Shown in pieces: positions 8,931 to 17,976 of a DNA stretch of 64,000 bases (position 1 is the first letter of the stretch; each line of letters starts with the position of its first letter). The DNA comes from CAVOAK01 sp963664465 (GTDB lineage: Bacteria; Pseudomonadota; Alphaproteobacteria; UBA8366; CAVOAK01). The notes under the pieces are model-generated. The model ran no database searches, had not been told where the DNA came from, and saw nothing but the letters and a program-made list of their open reading frames with translations. The stretch spans positions 1-64,000 of the forward strand of contig CAXXSU010000008.1 of assembly GCA_963664465.2 (NCBI GenBank), written 5' to 3'. Made by a program: the position numbers and the translations under genes.

Positions 8931-9935
8931 GTGATGGGCACGCTTATTGGTGATGCCTTGGGACTTGGCTGCCATTGGTATTATGACTATGAGGCAATGG
9001 TTGCCGATTACGGCGACTGGATTTCCGACTATACCGACCAGAAACCAGACCGCACCGACCGTTTCGCCAATATCGCCAAGCATCGCCACGATATTGGGCT
9101 CAAAGCCGGCGACATTTCGCAGACCGCCCAGTTGATCGTTATGTTGATGGAGTCTGTGGCCGCGTGTGGCGGCTACGACGAGGAAGATTATACGGCCCGT
9201 TTCGACGTTTTCCTGGAGACAATCGACGGGACGGATCTGAGTGGCGGCTTCACCGACCGGGCCGAGCGGCAGCTCTGGAAAAACCGCAAACTTGGCATCC
9301 CCTGGGGGGAAGCCGGCAGCGTCACCGATACTTCGGAGGCTGCGCAACGTGCGATCGTCTTCGCAGCCCTGTGCGGCGACGACTATGAGACGATGGCGAA
9401 GCAAGCCTACAGCAACATCAAGCTGACGCATCGCGACCGTTACATCGCTGGTTATTCGCTCTCATACGCGCTCAGCGCCGGTTCGCTGATCAACGGCGTA
9501 GCGTTGAAGGACATTCGGCCGCAAATGATTGGTTTTGCAAACAACCCGAAAATCGAGCCGATGATCGCCTCTTGGGATATCAATCAGCAGATCCATAATG
9601 GCTCACCGGGCGCCGACTCCTCGATCAAAATCAGCCCAATAGACGCCTGTCGCCTCTTTGGTCCAAATTGCACCTTAGGCTTCTTGGCACCGGCCGCCTA
9701 TTTCCTGACCTACCGCTTCCCCGACGATTTCGAGAAAGCAGTGCTTTACGCCATCAACGCCGGCGGCAACCAAATGGCGCGCGCGGCGATGACCGGAGGC
9801 TTATCCGGAGCGATGGTCGGCATCCAGGGCATCCCAGAACGCTTCATCACCGGCCTCAACAATCATCAGCATCTGCTTGATCTGGCAGAGAAAATTGCTG
9901 ATGGAACACCGGAGGTTTTGCGCAAAGCGAGCTGA
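8931..9935 (+). CDS. ADP-ribosylglycohydrolase-like protein with non-canonical metal motifs
   Basis: About 334 residues with the ADP-ribosylglycohydrolase fold signature near the start (MGTLIGDALGLGCHWYYD) and the C-terminal helix region AINAGGNQMARAAMTGGLSGAMVGI. Active members remove ADP-ribose using two Mg ions held by TDDT- and GGDTDT-type motifs. Here the equivalents read GDISQTAQLIVML and GGNQMARA, so most metal-binding acids are missing. This resembles the J1-crystallin/SelJ side of the superfamily (from memory of the family). GTG 8931 or ATG 8934 is a safe start. An in-frame extension upstream has no start codon, and a TTG at 8891 with GGGAGA is one frame off, so a frameshift near the N-terminus is possible. 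Catalytic activity is doubtful. Confidence 0.8.
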   Translation: MMGTLIGDALGLGCHWYYDYEAMVADYGDWISDYTDQKPDRTDRFANIAKHRHDIGLKAGDISQTAQLIVMLMESVAACGGYDEEDYTARFDVFLETIDGTDLSGGFTDRAERQLWKNRKLGIPWGEAGSVTDTSEAAQRAIVFAALCGDDYETMAKQAYSNIKLTHRDRYIAGYSLSYALSAGSLINGVALKDIRPQMIGFANNPKIEPMIASWDINQQIHNGSPGADSSIKISPIDACRLFGPNCTLGFLAPAAYFLTYRFPDDFEKAVLYAINAGGNQMARAAMTGGLSGAMVGIQGIPERFITGLNNHQHLLDLAEKIADGTPEVLRKAS

Positions 9936-10003
9936 ACGTCACAAGGCTCGACACCCCGAGCCTTCCGGATTTCCCGCTTGGCGGCCTGGTTCTGTCCTGC
10001 CCG

Positions 10004-11395
10004 CTACGCGGCCAACAGGGCGCGGACTTTGTCGCGGGCGCTTTTTGCGGCTTTAGCCGAACCCGCGCCTTCGAGCGCTTCGGCGTAGAGTTTCCAGCTG
10101 ACAGAACTGTTCGGTTTGAGGGCAACGCGTTCGGCGAGCAGAGCGCGCGCCAGATTGTACTGTCCGCTCCTCACCGCCGATTGCAGTAGGGTCTGAACAA
10201 ACACGTCGCGCTGGACATGACTGCCACCGATTTTTCTGATGTCGTAGCGAATCGGCAGCATTAGGTCGACGACCCGCGAATGATCGCCCAATTTGTAAGC
10301 CACAAGGGCCTCGCAGATTGGCCTCCCAATCGTTGCGATCAGTTCCGATTCTGTCTCGTCATCCTGCGGTTTGATGTCACGCAACGCCGTCAGCATCCGC
10401 CCGGCCGAAGCGTCTCTGCCGTCGGCCACCAGTTCGAGAGCGGCGAAGCAATCGGCATATGCGAGAATATGATCGTTCATGCGGTTTTCCGCGATATCTG
10501 CAAGCTCGTGCCAGCGATCGCCCACATCGATGCCATCGAACTCCAAGCGCCAAAGAACGGAGGCGGCACTTGAGGTATCCCGGAAATCGTCCGATGTGTT
10601 GTCTGGACGGACGTTTGCATCAAGCGTTTCTAGACACTCGTCATAGCGCCCGAGCTCGATGCAGAAATTGCAGACGTGCCACCAAGCGTGAAAGCGGAAG
10701 TTATTGCAATGCGCCCAATGTTGCGCGCCGCTCTTAATCCAGTCGATACCCTCGGCGAGCCGCCCTTCCATTTCGTGCACATGGGTCAGCGAGTGTATCG
10801 AATAGACGTCGTCCGGGTTTAAATCCGCAGCCTTCCTTGCCGCATCCTCGCCGGCGCGATAGTCACCGGTTTCCTGCAAACCGAAGGCGTAGATACCGAG
10901 AACCTGCCCGTAGAGCGGGTCGGCCTCGCTCCACACCGGCAAGACGCGGGCAGCTGAATCCCGCAGGCCTGTCGCGTCGCCGAGCATGAAATAGAAATAG
11001 TGCGCGAGCTTGAATGCCAGACCGTCACGCGGGTAATCGACAAGAATCTGCTCCCAGATGTCGATCGCGCGCAGAATTGCACCTGCCTCGAGTTGCTTAA
11101 GGGCCGATAAGTGCTTGCGTTCGCGCTCGCTGCCGCCGGACTCCTTGAGCGCCGCCTCGGTCGCCCGAATGCTGTCCGGCGCAAGCGCCGCCATTTCACG
11201 CTTGGTCGCCAGCAGCCTCAGATAACCCTGCGCGCAGTGCGCCATCGGCATACCGGAGTCAGCTGCAATTGCGGCCTCCACATGATCCATCGTGTCGCGC
11301 AGAAACCGGAAATAGCTGTTGATGGCGTCGTTGAATTGGCCGACCGCGTCGGCGTTTGCCGATGTAATCTGCAGCCCTAGACTATCCTCGTGCAT
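10004..11395 (-). CDS. TTC38-like tetratricopeptide repeat protein
   Basis: A 463-residue soluble TPR protein of the TTC38 type (bacterial relatives of human tetratricopeptide repeat protein 38), function unknown. ATG at 11395 follows GAGGGA; a TTG five codons upstream is less likely. Recognisable parts are an N-terminal helical segment (FNDAINSYFRFLRDTMDHVEAAI), a central block with GDYRAGEDAARKAADLNPDD and THVHEMEGRLAEGIDWI, and C-terminal repeats (ARSGQY-like, NLARALLAERVALKPNSS). No signal peptide is seen. It lies next to a Rieske oxygenase gene on the same strand, so it may belong to the same transcription unit. A role in that pathway is only inferred from position. Confidence 0.8.
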   Translation of the reverse strand: MHEDSLGLQITSANADAVGQFNDAINSYFRFLRDTMDHVEAAIAADSGMPMAHCAQGYLRLLATKREMAALAPDSIRATEAALKESGGSERERKHLSALKQLEAGAILRAIDIWEQILVDYPRDGLAFKLAHYFYFMLGDATGLRDSAARVLPVWSEADPLYGQVLGIYAFGLQETGDYRAGEDAARKAADLNPDDVYSIHSLTHVHEMEGRLAEGIDWIKSGAQHWAHCNNFRFHAWWHVCNFCIELGRYDECLETLDANVRPDNTSDDFRDTSSAASVLWRLEFDGIDVGDRWHELADIAENRMNDHILAYADCFAALELVADGRDASAGRMLTALRDIKPQDDETESELIATIGRPICEALVAYKLGDHSRVVDLMLPIRYDIRKIGGSHVQRDVFVQTLLQSAVRSGQYNLARALLAERVALKPNSSVSWKLYAEALEGAGSAKAAKSARDKVRALLAA

Positions 11396-11443
11396 GTTTC
11401 CCTCGCGCAAACCTGCAGTGACAAAGCGAGCCGCAAGCTCGGG

Positions 11444-12790
11444 CTAAAGTTTCGATTTCCGATAGGTTTCCAGCTCGTTGATATAGTTTTCTTCGCGATC
11501 GACCGGCTCAAGGTGATCGCTCGTCAACATGATATCGACAACTTTCCGGCCGAGTTCGCGCATCAGATCGCGTTCTTCAGCATCGACTGCTGGCAGATGT
11601 AGGACTGCATCCGAGGTATAGGTCGGGATCAGTCGATTCGATCGGCGCGGCGGTGAGGTGTAGGGTTTGCCGGCCTTCACGGCGCGAATTCCGCGGCGCA
11701 CCAGCCGCCGCAACATGGCCACGCCAAGATCGGCGCCAGTCAGATGTTCCATGCGGTGTATTGCGATCGGACGCTGGCTTACAATCGCCTCGAAGTCACC
11801 CGGCACGCGCTGGCGCTCATGGTAGGGTCGCTCGTCCTCGGTCTGGCCGATGAAGTCGATCTTGCCCTTGCCGATTTGACTCCTGTCGCCCTGACGGTCC
11901 GGGTCCACCTTGTCGTTGAACAACCGCCAGCCGATGATGTCGGTATTGGTATCGTCGATCGGCCGCATCCAGCGCGACAGCGCATGGCGCAAATAGTATT
12001 TGCTGTTCTCGGCCTTCTCCCAAAGCGTGCCGCCCTGGTTCATGTTGGGCAGGACGGTGTCGCCGGACCGGACCCAGATGTTCTCCTTCCAGCGCCGCAC
12101 GTTGAAGCTTGTCATGCCAAGCGGCGATTCGAAGAAGTCGATCTGCGGCAATTCCTGCCAGGACTCGGCGAACTGGATACCGCTCATCAAGGTGTGCAAA
12201 AAGCAGCTGTGGGTCGGGTCGACCGTATTCTCCAGCACTTGCAGCCAGTTGCACGGCATATGGAGCGAGAACGGCACCATATCGGTGTCTTCCTGCTCAT
12301 AAGAATCGTATACCGGAAAGTCAGGGATGTCGTCGGGCGGCCCCATATAGGTAAAAACGATGCCCTTGTACTCCTGCGCCGGATATGCGCCGTGCCGGGT
12401 CTTTTCCGGAATGGTGCTCTTCGGGTCGTTCGGCGCCGAGAGAATCTCGCCGTCAGGCGCATAGTGCCAGCCATGATAACAGCAACAGATGCCCTGATCA
12501 GTCGGAATGCCCCATTCCAACGAGGCACCGCGATGGCTGCAGTGCAAATGCAGCAGGCCGAGTTCACCCGTCTTTGTGCGAAACAGGACCAGCTCCTCGC
12601 CGAGCATCGTCACCGCAAGCGGCAGGTCGCTGACCTCACTTGAAAGTGCAACCGGTTGCCAGAACCGCCGCAGATACTCGCCGCCCGGCGTGTTGGGGCC
12701 GACATGCGTGAGTTCCGTATCCTCGGAGAGAACGTCGCGCTTGAGATAGCCTTCGTAGTTGGCCGGGTTCTTGCCGTTTCCTGATGTCAT
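11444..12790 (-). CDS. Rieske non-heme iron oxygenase (copy 1)
   Basis: About 448 residues; oxygenase component of a Rieske monooxygenase/dioxygenase of the phthalate-dioxygenase-like group. The Rieske cluster ligands are in LHCSHRGASLEWG and CCYHGWHY. The mononuclear iron site is in ENTVDPTHSCFLHT. ATG at 12790 (MTSGNGKNPANYEG) has GGAGGGA upstream. The frame stays open to a GTG at 12898, but that extension is mostly an 18-bp tandem repeat. It is a close paralogue of the gene at 19431-20792, sharing long identical blocks such as PFSLHMPCNWLQVLEN. No reductase or ferredoxin gene is nearby, so electrons must come from elsewhere. The same-strand hyuB lies downstream of neither: it is upstream by about 130 bp. 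Likely hydroxylation or N/O-dealkylation; substrate unknown. Confidence 0.88.
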   Translation of the reverse strand: MTSGNGKNPANYEGYLKRDVLSEDTELTHVGPNTPGGEYLRRFWQPVALSSEVSDLPLAVTMLGEELVLFRTKTGELGLLHLHCSHRGASLEWGIPTDQGICCCYHGWHYAPDGEILSAPNDPKSTIPEKTRHGAYPAQEYKGIVFTYMGPPDDIPDFPVYDSYEQEDTDMVPFSLHMPCNWLQVLENTVDPTHSCFLHTLMSGIQFAESWQELPQIDFFESPLGMTSFNVRRWKENIWVRSGDTVLPNMNQGGTLWEKAENSKYYLRHALSRWMRPIDDTNTDIIGWRLFNDKVDPDRQGDRSQIGKGKIDFIGQTEDERPYHERQRVPGDFEAIVSQRPIAIHRMEHLTGADLGVAMLRRLVRRGIRAVKAGKPYTSPPRRSNRLIPTYTSDAVLHLPAVDAEERDLMRELGRKVVDIMLTSDHLEPVDREENYINELETYRKSKL

Positions 12791-12810
12791 GGGTGCGCTT
12801 CCCTCCCCTA

Positions 12811-12873
12811 TGGTTTTCTCAGGTCCTCTGGTTCTCTCAGGTCCTCTGGAACTTTCAGGTCTCCTGGTTCTAC
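12811..12873. repeat. 18-bp imperfect tandem repeat (three copies plus half)
   Basis: Units at 12811-12828, 12829-12846 and 12847-12864, each starting TGG and containing TCAGGTC, followed by a partial unit to 12873. On the minus strand it stays in frame with the oxygenase and would encode repeated RGPE(R/K)-like hexapeptides. Confidence 0.8.
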
Positions 12874-12922
12874 TAATCAAACGACCTCGGCTGCTCACGC
12901 GTCAAAGCAGGCAAAAAATCGC

Positions 12923-14638
12923 TCAGTCGTCGGCCGCCGCCGCATCGCCGTAGTTCCGTTCGATGTATGACTCGCTGAACTTTCCGCTTTCGCGGTCTTC
13001 CTTCAACAGATCAGCGGAGCGCTTCGATGGTGGACCGTAGCCGCCGGCCCCCGGCGTCTCGACGACGACCGAGGTATCGGGCGTAATGGTCAAATTTGCA
13101 GGTTTTGCATCGAGCGATGCCTCGCCTCCTTCAGCGTCGAGCAAAAAGAAGCGACCACTCGCGCCCTCAGATCCACCGAATATGCCCCACGGACGATGGC
13201 GAACCCTCTCGCCTCGGCCGGTAAACAGGCAATTTCCGCCAACCGGCCGGATCACGCGGCGGAGGGCAAGACCACCGCGAAACCGTCCGGCGCCGCCAGA
13301 ATCCGGAATGAGCTCGTAGCGTTCGACGAGCAACGGATATTCCATCTCGATCGCCTCGACGGGCAGGTTTGACGTGTTGGTCGTATGGACCTGCACGCCG
13401 TCTTTGCCATCATGGTCGAAGCGACCGCCGAACCCGCCGCCAAGCGTTTCGAGATAGACGTAACTCTCGCCAGTCAGCGGATTTTTTCCCGAGAATACCG
13501 CCGCAGTGTTCGAGCCATTGGAGGCACCGACAGCGGCTTCAGGCAACGCATCCGCCAGCGCGCCGATGATCATGTCGCAGACGCGCTGACAGGTAAGCGC
13601 CCGTGACGCGACCGGCGCTGGTGTTACGCAATTGAGTATCGAGCCGCGCGGCGCCTCGATTTCGCAAACATCGATAACACCCTGGTTATTTGGCACTTCT
13701 GGGTCGAGCAGAGCTTTCAGCGCGTAGCACACGGCTGCCTGGGTGGCGTTGAAGGGCACGTTGATGTTTCCAGTCACCTGTGGCGACGAGCCGGTGAAGT
13801 CGAAGCGGATATGCTCGCCGGCGATCTCGATCACGAGCTTGAGTGGGATGTCCTGCATGTCGACGCCATCGTCATCCATGACATCGTCAAAATGGTAGGT
13901 GCCATCGGCGACTGCGGCGATCGCGGTCCGGAGCCTGCGCTCAGTACGACCGATTATCTCGTCAAATGCGGCAAACAAGACGCTTGTGGAATACCTGGCT
14001 GCGACCTCCTTGAGACGCCGTTCGCCTAGCCGGCAGGCGGCGATCTGCGCGTTGTAGTCTCCGCGCCGCTCGTCAGGCAGGCGGGCATTCAGAAGCAACA
14101 GATCGAAGATATCCGATTGCAGTTCACCCTTACGGAACAGTCGGATAACCGGAATCCGAAGTCCTTCCTGATAGATCTCGGTCATGTTTCCGGCAACCGA
14201 TCCGGGCGCCATTCCGCCGACATCCGCATGGTGCGCGATGTCGCACATAAACCCCAGGAGTTCACCCTCGATGTAGATCGGCATGGCCAGGTTAATGTCC
14301 GGAAGGTGCGAACCGCCGGCAACGTGCGGATCGTTGGCCACGAACATGTCCCCCTCGTCGATTGTTTCCGGCGGGAACTTCGCGAGCAGGCATTGCATCA
14401 ATCCAATCATCGAGGAGAGATGAATTGGCAGCGCGTTTTCCGCCTGCACTACGAGGCGCCCTTTGGGATCGACAAAGGCAGTGGAATGGTCGTGGCGCTC
14501 CTTGATGTTGGTCGAATACGCACTGCGCATAAGCGCCACGTAGGTCTCATCAGCGACCGAGCGAAGCGCATTGAAGAGAATTTCAAGGCGAATCGGATCG
14601 AGCGGCGCGTCGCTGCCGGGTTGTGCGGTGTCGGTCAT
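12923..14638 (-). CDS. hyuB: Hydantoinase B/oxoprolinase family subunit
   Basis: 571 residues, the beta subunit of an ATP-dependent hydantoinase/5-oxoprolinase-type enzyme that opens cyclic amides; partner of HyuA. Starts at ATG 14638 with MTDTAQPGSDAPLDPIRLEI. Family segments visible include MRSAYSTNIKERHDHSTAFVD, FVANDPHVAGGSHLPDI and the C-terminal ETPGAGGYGPP. The start codon overlaps the stop of hyuA in an ATGA, which indicates translational coupling. Length is normal for the stand-alone subunit. Exact substrate (hydantoin, N-methylhydantoin, 5-oxoproline or a related acetophenone-carboxylase-type substrate) cannot be read from sequence. Confidence 0.9.
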   Translation of the reverse strand: MTDTAQPGSDAPLDPIRLEILFNALRSVADETYVALMRSAYSTNIKERHDHSTAFVDPKGRLVVQAENALPIHLSSMIGLMQCLLAKFPPETIDEGDMFVANDPHVAGGSHLPDINLAMPIYIEGELLGFMCDIAHHADVGGMAPGSVAGNMTEIYQEGLRIPVIRLFRKGELQSDIFDLLLLNARLPDERRGDYNAQIAACRLGERRLKEVAARYSTSVLFAAFDEIIGRTERRLRTAIAAVADGTYHFDDVMDDDGVDMQDIPLKLVIEIAGEHIRFDFTGSSPQVTGNINVPFNATQAAVCYALKALLDPEVPNNQGVIDVCEIEAPRGSILNCVTPAPVASRALTCQRVCDMIIGALADALPEAAVGASNGSNTAAVFSGKNPLTGESYVYLETLGGGFGGRFDHDGKDGVQVHTTNTSNLPVEAIEMEYPLLVERYELIPDSGGAGRFRGGLALRRVIRPVGGNCLFTGRGERVRHRPWGIFGGSEGASGRFFLLDAEGGEASLDAKPANLTITPDTSVVVETPGAGGYGPPSKRSADLLKEDRESGKFSESYIERNYGDAAAADD

Positions 14639-16692
14639 AGGGAGAGGTCGAGCAAAAGGTTAAGTCCTGCGTCCATGGTCGCTTCGTCACCTGGAAATAC
14701 CAGCGTTGTCGCATCCAACTGGTCGATCACCGCTGGACCCTGAATGACGTGGCCCGGCTGGAGTGTTTCGCGGCTGTAAACCGGGGTATTGACCGGCTTA
14801 TCGGCATCAAACCAAACAGAGCGCGTGCCAACGGCCGAGGGCTCGATCGACGCCACCGCAGCCACTTGCGGCGGCGGTGGCCGGTCAAGGCGGCCTCGCG
14901 CGGTCAAACGTACATTGACGACTTCGAATGGATCCTGCGGGTTGTAATAACCGTAGTTTAGTTCGTGCGCCTCGAAGAAAAGCGCGCGCAGTGATGCAGC
15001 CTCCGGCAGCTGTACGTTGGCGGAACCGGTATCCTCAGCCGCAACGCGAAGCTCAAAATTCTGTCCGACGTAGCGCATATCAAGGCTTAGCGACACCGCG
15101 CTGCGTTCAGGCGGAATATTCTCCGATTGGAACCATGTCTCGGCAGCCTTATGCAACGCATCGGCACATGCCTGAACCTCGGGAATATTCTCATCATCGA
15201 TCTGTATTCGCGCGCTCGACACAAAATCTTCCGTTAGGTCAGATACCACAAGGCCTTGGGCACAGAGAATACCGGGCGCATGTGGCACCAAAATTTCGCT
15301 AATCCCCAACGAGCGTGCTACTTCGGTTGCATGCAACGCCCCGGCACCGCCGAACGGCATCAAAGTATAGTCACGAGGATCGTGCCCTCGCTCCACCGAA
15401 ACGGCGCGAATAGCGCGAACCATGTTGGCAACGACGATGTCCAACACACCATGCGCGGTGCGTTCGAGTGTGAAAGCGACGCGCTCGGCTATCGGTTGCA
15501 TCGCCTGGCGGGCCGCCGCCAAATCGATCGGCATCGAACCGCCGAGGAGACCGTCCGGGGATAAGCGGCCGAGGATCAAATTTGCGTCCGAAACCGTCGG
15601 CTGATCGCCGCCACGTCCGTAGCAGGCGGGACCAGGGTCCGCGCCGGCGCTTGCCGGACCGACTTTGAGCAATCCATCGCGCTCGAACCAGGCAATCGAA
15701 CCGCCGCCTGCGCCGACCGTATTGATATCGAGCATCGGCAATCTTATTGGAAAATCAGCAACTTCACGCCCAACGCTCAAGCCTGCTGTGAGATCTCGAA
15801 TCAAACAGATATCGGCGCTTGTCCCGCCCATATCGAGCGTGACGACATTTGGACGGTCGGACAAACGAGCCGCATGAATTGCGCCCACAACACCGGCGGC
15901 AGGACCCGAAAGCGCGGTCCGGATCGGGTAGCTCCGCGTCCGCTCGATTGACATCAATCCGCCGCTCGACTGGTTGATACCGACAGCCGCCTTCGGTGCG
16001 TCCGACTTTAGCGCCTCGCCCAATTGTGCGACGTAGCGCGCGACTGTCGGCTGCAGATAGGCGTTCAATACAGTTGTCGAAAATCGCTCATACTCCCGAA
16101 ATTCGGGCTGTACGTCCGATGATAAGGACACGAATAGCTCGGGCATGGCAGCGGTCAGCGCCTCGCCGATGCGCCGTTCGTGCGCCGGATTGAGAAACGA
16201 GAACAATAGGCACACGGCGCAGGATTCAGCGCCCGATGCACGCACTGCCTCGACAGCTTCTGCGACGGCCGCATCGTTTAATGGTTTCAGAACACTCCCC
16301 GTCGCATCGATCCGCTCAACGACTTCGAAGCGATGGCTGCGCTTCGCAAGTGGCGCCGGGTAGTCAAGCTGCATGTCGTACATCCGTGGCCGAACCTGGC
16401 GGCCGATTTCGAGCAGATCGCGAAAGCCGTCAGTGGTGACAACCGCGACATTGCGGCCCAGACGTTGAATCAATGCATTCGTGCCGACCGTCGTCCCATG
16501 CGCCAAACGCGCCATCGCATCGACCGGCACGTTATGCTCGGAAGCGAGCGTTCGTAGGCCTTCGATTATGGCATCTGCCGGATTGTCCGGCGTGGACACG
16601 ATCTTGTGGACGACGGTGTTCTTGCTCTCGTCGTCGAAGGCATAAAAATCCGTGAACGTACCGCCCACATCGACGCCAACCATCCAGGCCAT
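14635..16692 (-). CDS. hyuA: Hydantoinase A/oxoprolinase family subunit
   Basis: 685 residues, the ATP-binding subunit of a hydantoinase/oxoprolinase-type enzyme. ATG at 16692 has GAGGGG eight bases upstream. The N-terminal Hydant_A_N domain opens with GVDVGGTFTDFYAF. The main Hydantoinase_A domain carries the phosphate-binding motif VVTLDMGGTSADICL near residue 285. An acetone carboxylase-like C-terminal region follows (PSAVGTRSVWFD). It overlaps hyuB by four bases, so the two are co-translated. Located between hyuB and an FAD amine oxidase in a same-strand cluster. Likely cytoplasmic. The enzyme type is secure; the cyclic substrate is not. Confidence 0.9.
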   Translation of the reverse strand: MAWMVGVDVGGTFTDFYAFDDESKNTVVHKIVSTPDNPADAIIEGLRTLASEHNVPVDAMARLAHGTTVGTNALIQRLGRNVAVVTTDGFRDLLEIGRQVRPRMYDMQLDYPAPLAKRSHRFEVVERIDATGSVLKPLNDAAVAEAVEAVRASGAESCAVCLLFSFLNPAHERRIGEALTAAMPELFVSLSSDVQPEFREYERFSTTVLNAYLQPTVARYVAQLGEALKSDAPKAAVGINQSSGGLMSIERTRSYPIRTALSGPAAGVVGAIHAARLSDRPNVVTLDMGGTSADICLIRDLTAGLSVGREVADFPIRLPMLDINTVGAGGGSIAWFERDGLLKVGPASAGADPGPACYGRGGDQPTVSDANLILGRLSPDGLLGGSMPIDLAAARQAMQPIAERVAFTLERTAHGVLDIVVANMVRAIRAVSVERGHDPRDYTLMPFGGAGALHATEVARSLGISEILVPHAPGILCAQGLVVSDLTEDFVSSARIQIDDENIPEVQACADALHKAAETWFQSENIPPERSAVSLSLDMRYVGQNFELRVAAEDTGSANVQLPEAASLRALFFEAHELNYGYYNPQDPFEVVNVRLTARGRLDRPPPPQVAAVASIEPSAVGTRSVWFDADKPVNTPVYSRETLQPGHVIQGPAVIDQLDATTLVFPGDEATMDAGLNLLLDLSL

Positions 16693-16761
16693 CAACCTTG
16701 CCCCTCGGCCAGCCTCATAGTTGCGCGCGGCATCAGTCCGCTTGTTGCTACTGGTGTCAAA

Positions 16762-17931
16762 TCAGCCTCGGTTTCCGCCGTAGGCCTGGACAAAGGAGCG
16801 CCCTTCGCCAAGACGGTCATAGCTCAGGCGAGCAAATTCATCGTCGATCGTGCCGTCGACGATCCAGCGTGCGAGATGGTAGCTCAACGCCGGCGCAATC
16901 TTAAATCCATGCCCGCTGCCGCCGCAGGCGTCGTAATAGCCGGCCAGGCCGGAACGCGGTCCGGTGAAGGGATACCAATCAGGTGTGACATCGTATAAGG
17001 CACCATAGGAGTCGATGCGCGTCGCTCCGGCGAAAGGCGGGAACCGGTGTTGCAGGCGCGTAGCGACGTCGGACACGAAATCCTCGTCGACCGTTTCCTT
17101 GTAATTGTTTGGATCGACTTCGAAATACTCCTTCGGGAATCCGCGGCCGACGACATATCGACGACCGCCCAGCGGCCGCAGATAGATTGCGTCGACGGCG
17201 TTTGATATCGAACTTGTCGGCAGAGGCCGTCCCTCGCGCGCTTCCCACACAGTGTCCTGCTCGCGCAGGACCTTGAGTTCCAATTCGATACCTGCGCTCT
17301 GCGCCAACAGGGCGGACCACGGTCCGGCCGCATTCACCACCGCATCGGCCTCGATCGATCCTTCATCCGTAACAACGCCAGTCACTTTGTCGCCGCTACG
17401 CATGATCGCGCGGGCCGCGCTACCGATCCGCGCTTCCCCGCCCAAATCCCTGAATGCCTTGAGATAGGCCTCGGTAGCCTGAACCGGATCGGCGTAACCG
17501 CCCTTTCGTTCATGGGCTACACCGGCAACGCCGTCGGTGTTGAGCCAAGGCATCATTTCGGCAATTTCCTGGTTGTCGAGTAGGCGCGTATCGACACCGA
17601 CCGTCTGCTGCATGGCGACATTTGCGGTCGCACCAGCAAGAAAATCGGGCGGAACCAGAAAAAACCAGCCAGCCGCCCGATAGCCGCCGTCGGCCCCCAG
17701 TTCGTCGGGCATGGCCGCGAACATATCAATGCTTTCCATCGCCAGACGGGCCGGCAGCGGGTTCGAATAGTGTTGCCGAACAATGGCGGCGCTCTTCCCC
17801 GTACCGCCAGCAGCCGGTGTGCGCCGCTCAAGCAGCAAGACCTTGTCGGCTCCTAACTTTTTCAAATGGTAGGCTGTGCCGGCGCCTGTAATGCCACAGC
17901 CGACAACGACAACTTCAAATGCCTCACTCAT
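16762..17931 (-). CDS. FAD-dependent amine oxidase (DAO/sarcosine oxidase-like)
   Basis: 389 residues of the D-amino-acid oxidase/sarcosine oxidase (DAO) superfamily, which oxidise secondary or primary amines with FAD. The dinucleotide motif VVVGCGITGAGTAYHL is at the N-terminus. A Glu-Arg segment LLERRT, the covalent-flavin-region-like GKSAAIVRQHYSNP and a C-terminal CGGSGHGFKIAPALSYHLA motif follow. It sits 69 bp upstream of hyuA and 45 bp downstream of the MmgE/PrpD gene on the same strand. Plausible role: oxidative demethylation or deamination of an N-substituted intermediate. Substrate not identifiable. Confidence 0.87.
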   Translation of the reverse strand: MSEAFEVVVVGCGITGAGTAYHLKKLGADKVLLLERRTPAAGGTGKSAAIVRQHYSNPLPARLAMESIDMFAAMPDELGADGGYRAAGWFFLVPPDFLAGATANVAMQQTVGVDTRLLDNQEIAEMMPWLNTDGVAGVAHERKGGYADPVQATEAYLKAFRDLGGEARIGSAARAIMRSGDKVTGVVTDEGSIEADAVVNAAGPWSALLAQSAGIELELKVLREQDTVWEAREGRPLPTSSISNAVDAIYLRPLGGRRYVVGRGFPKEYFEVDPNNYKETVDEDFVSDVATRLQHRFPPFAGATRIDSYGALYDVTPDWYPFTGPRSGLAGYYDACGGSGHGFKIAPALSYHLARWIVDGTIDDEFARLSYDRLGEGRSFVQAYGGNRG

Positions 17932-17976
17932 GCCCCTTCTTCCCTCACGGAATTGGTTGAAATCCGAATTGATTCC

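Noticed and set aside
11744..12643. 299-codon open frame antisense to oxygenase copy 1
   Set aside because: Shadow frame of a conserved gene.
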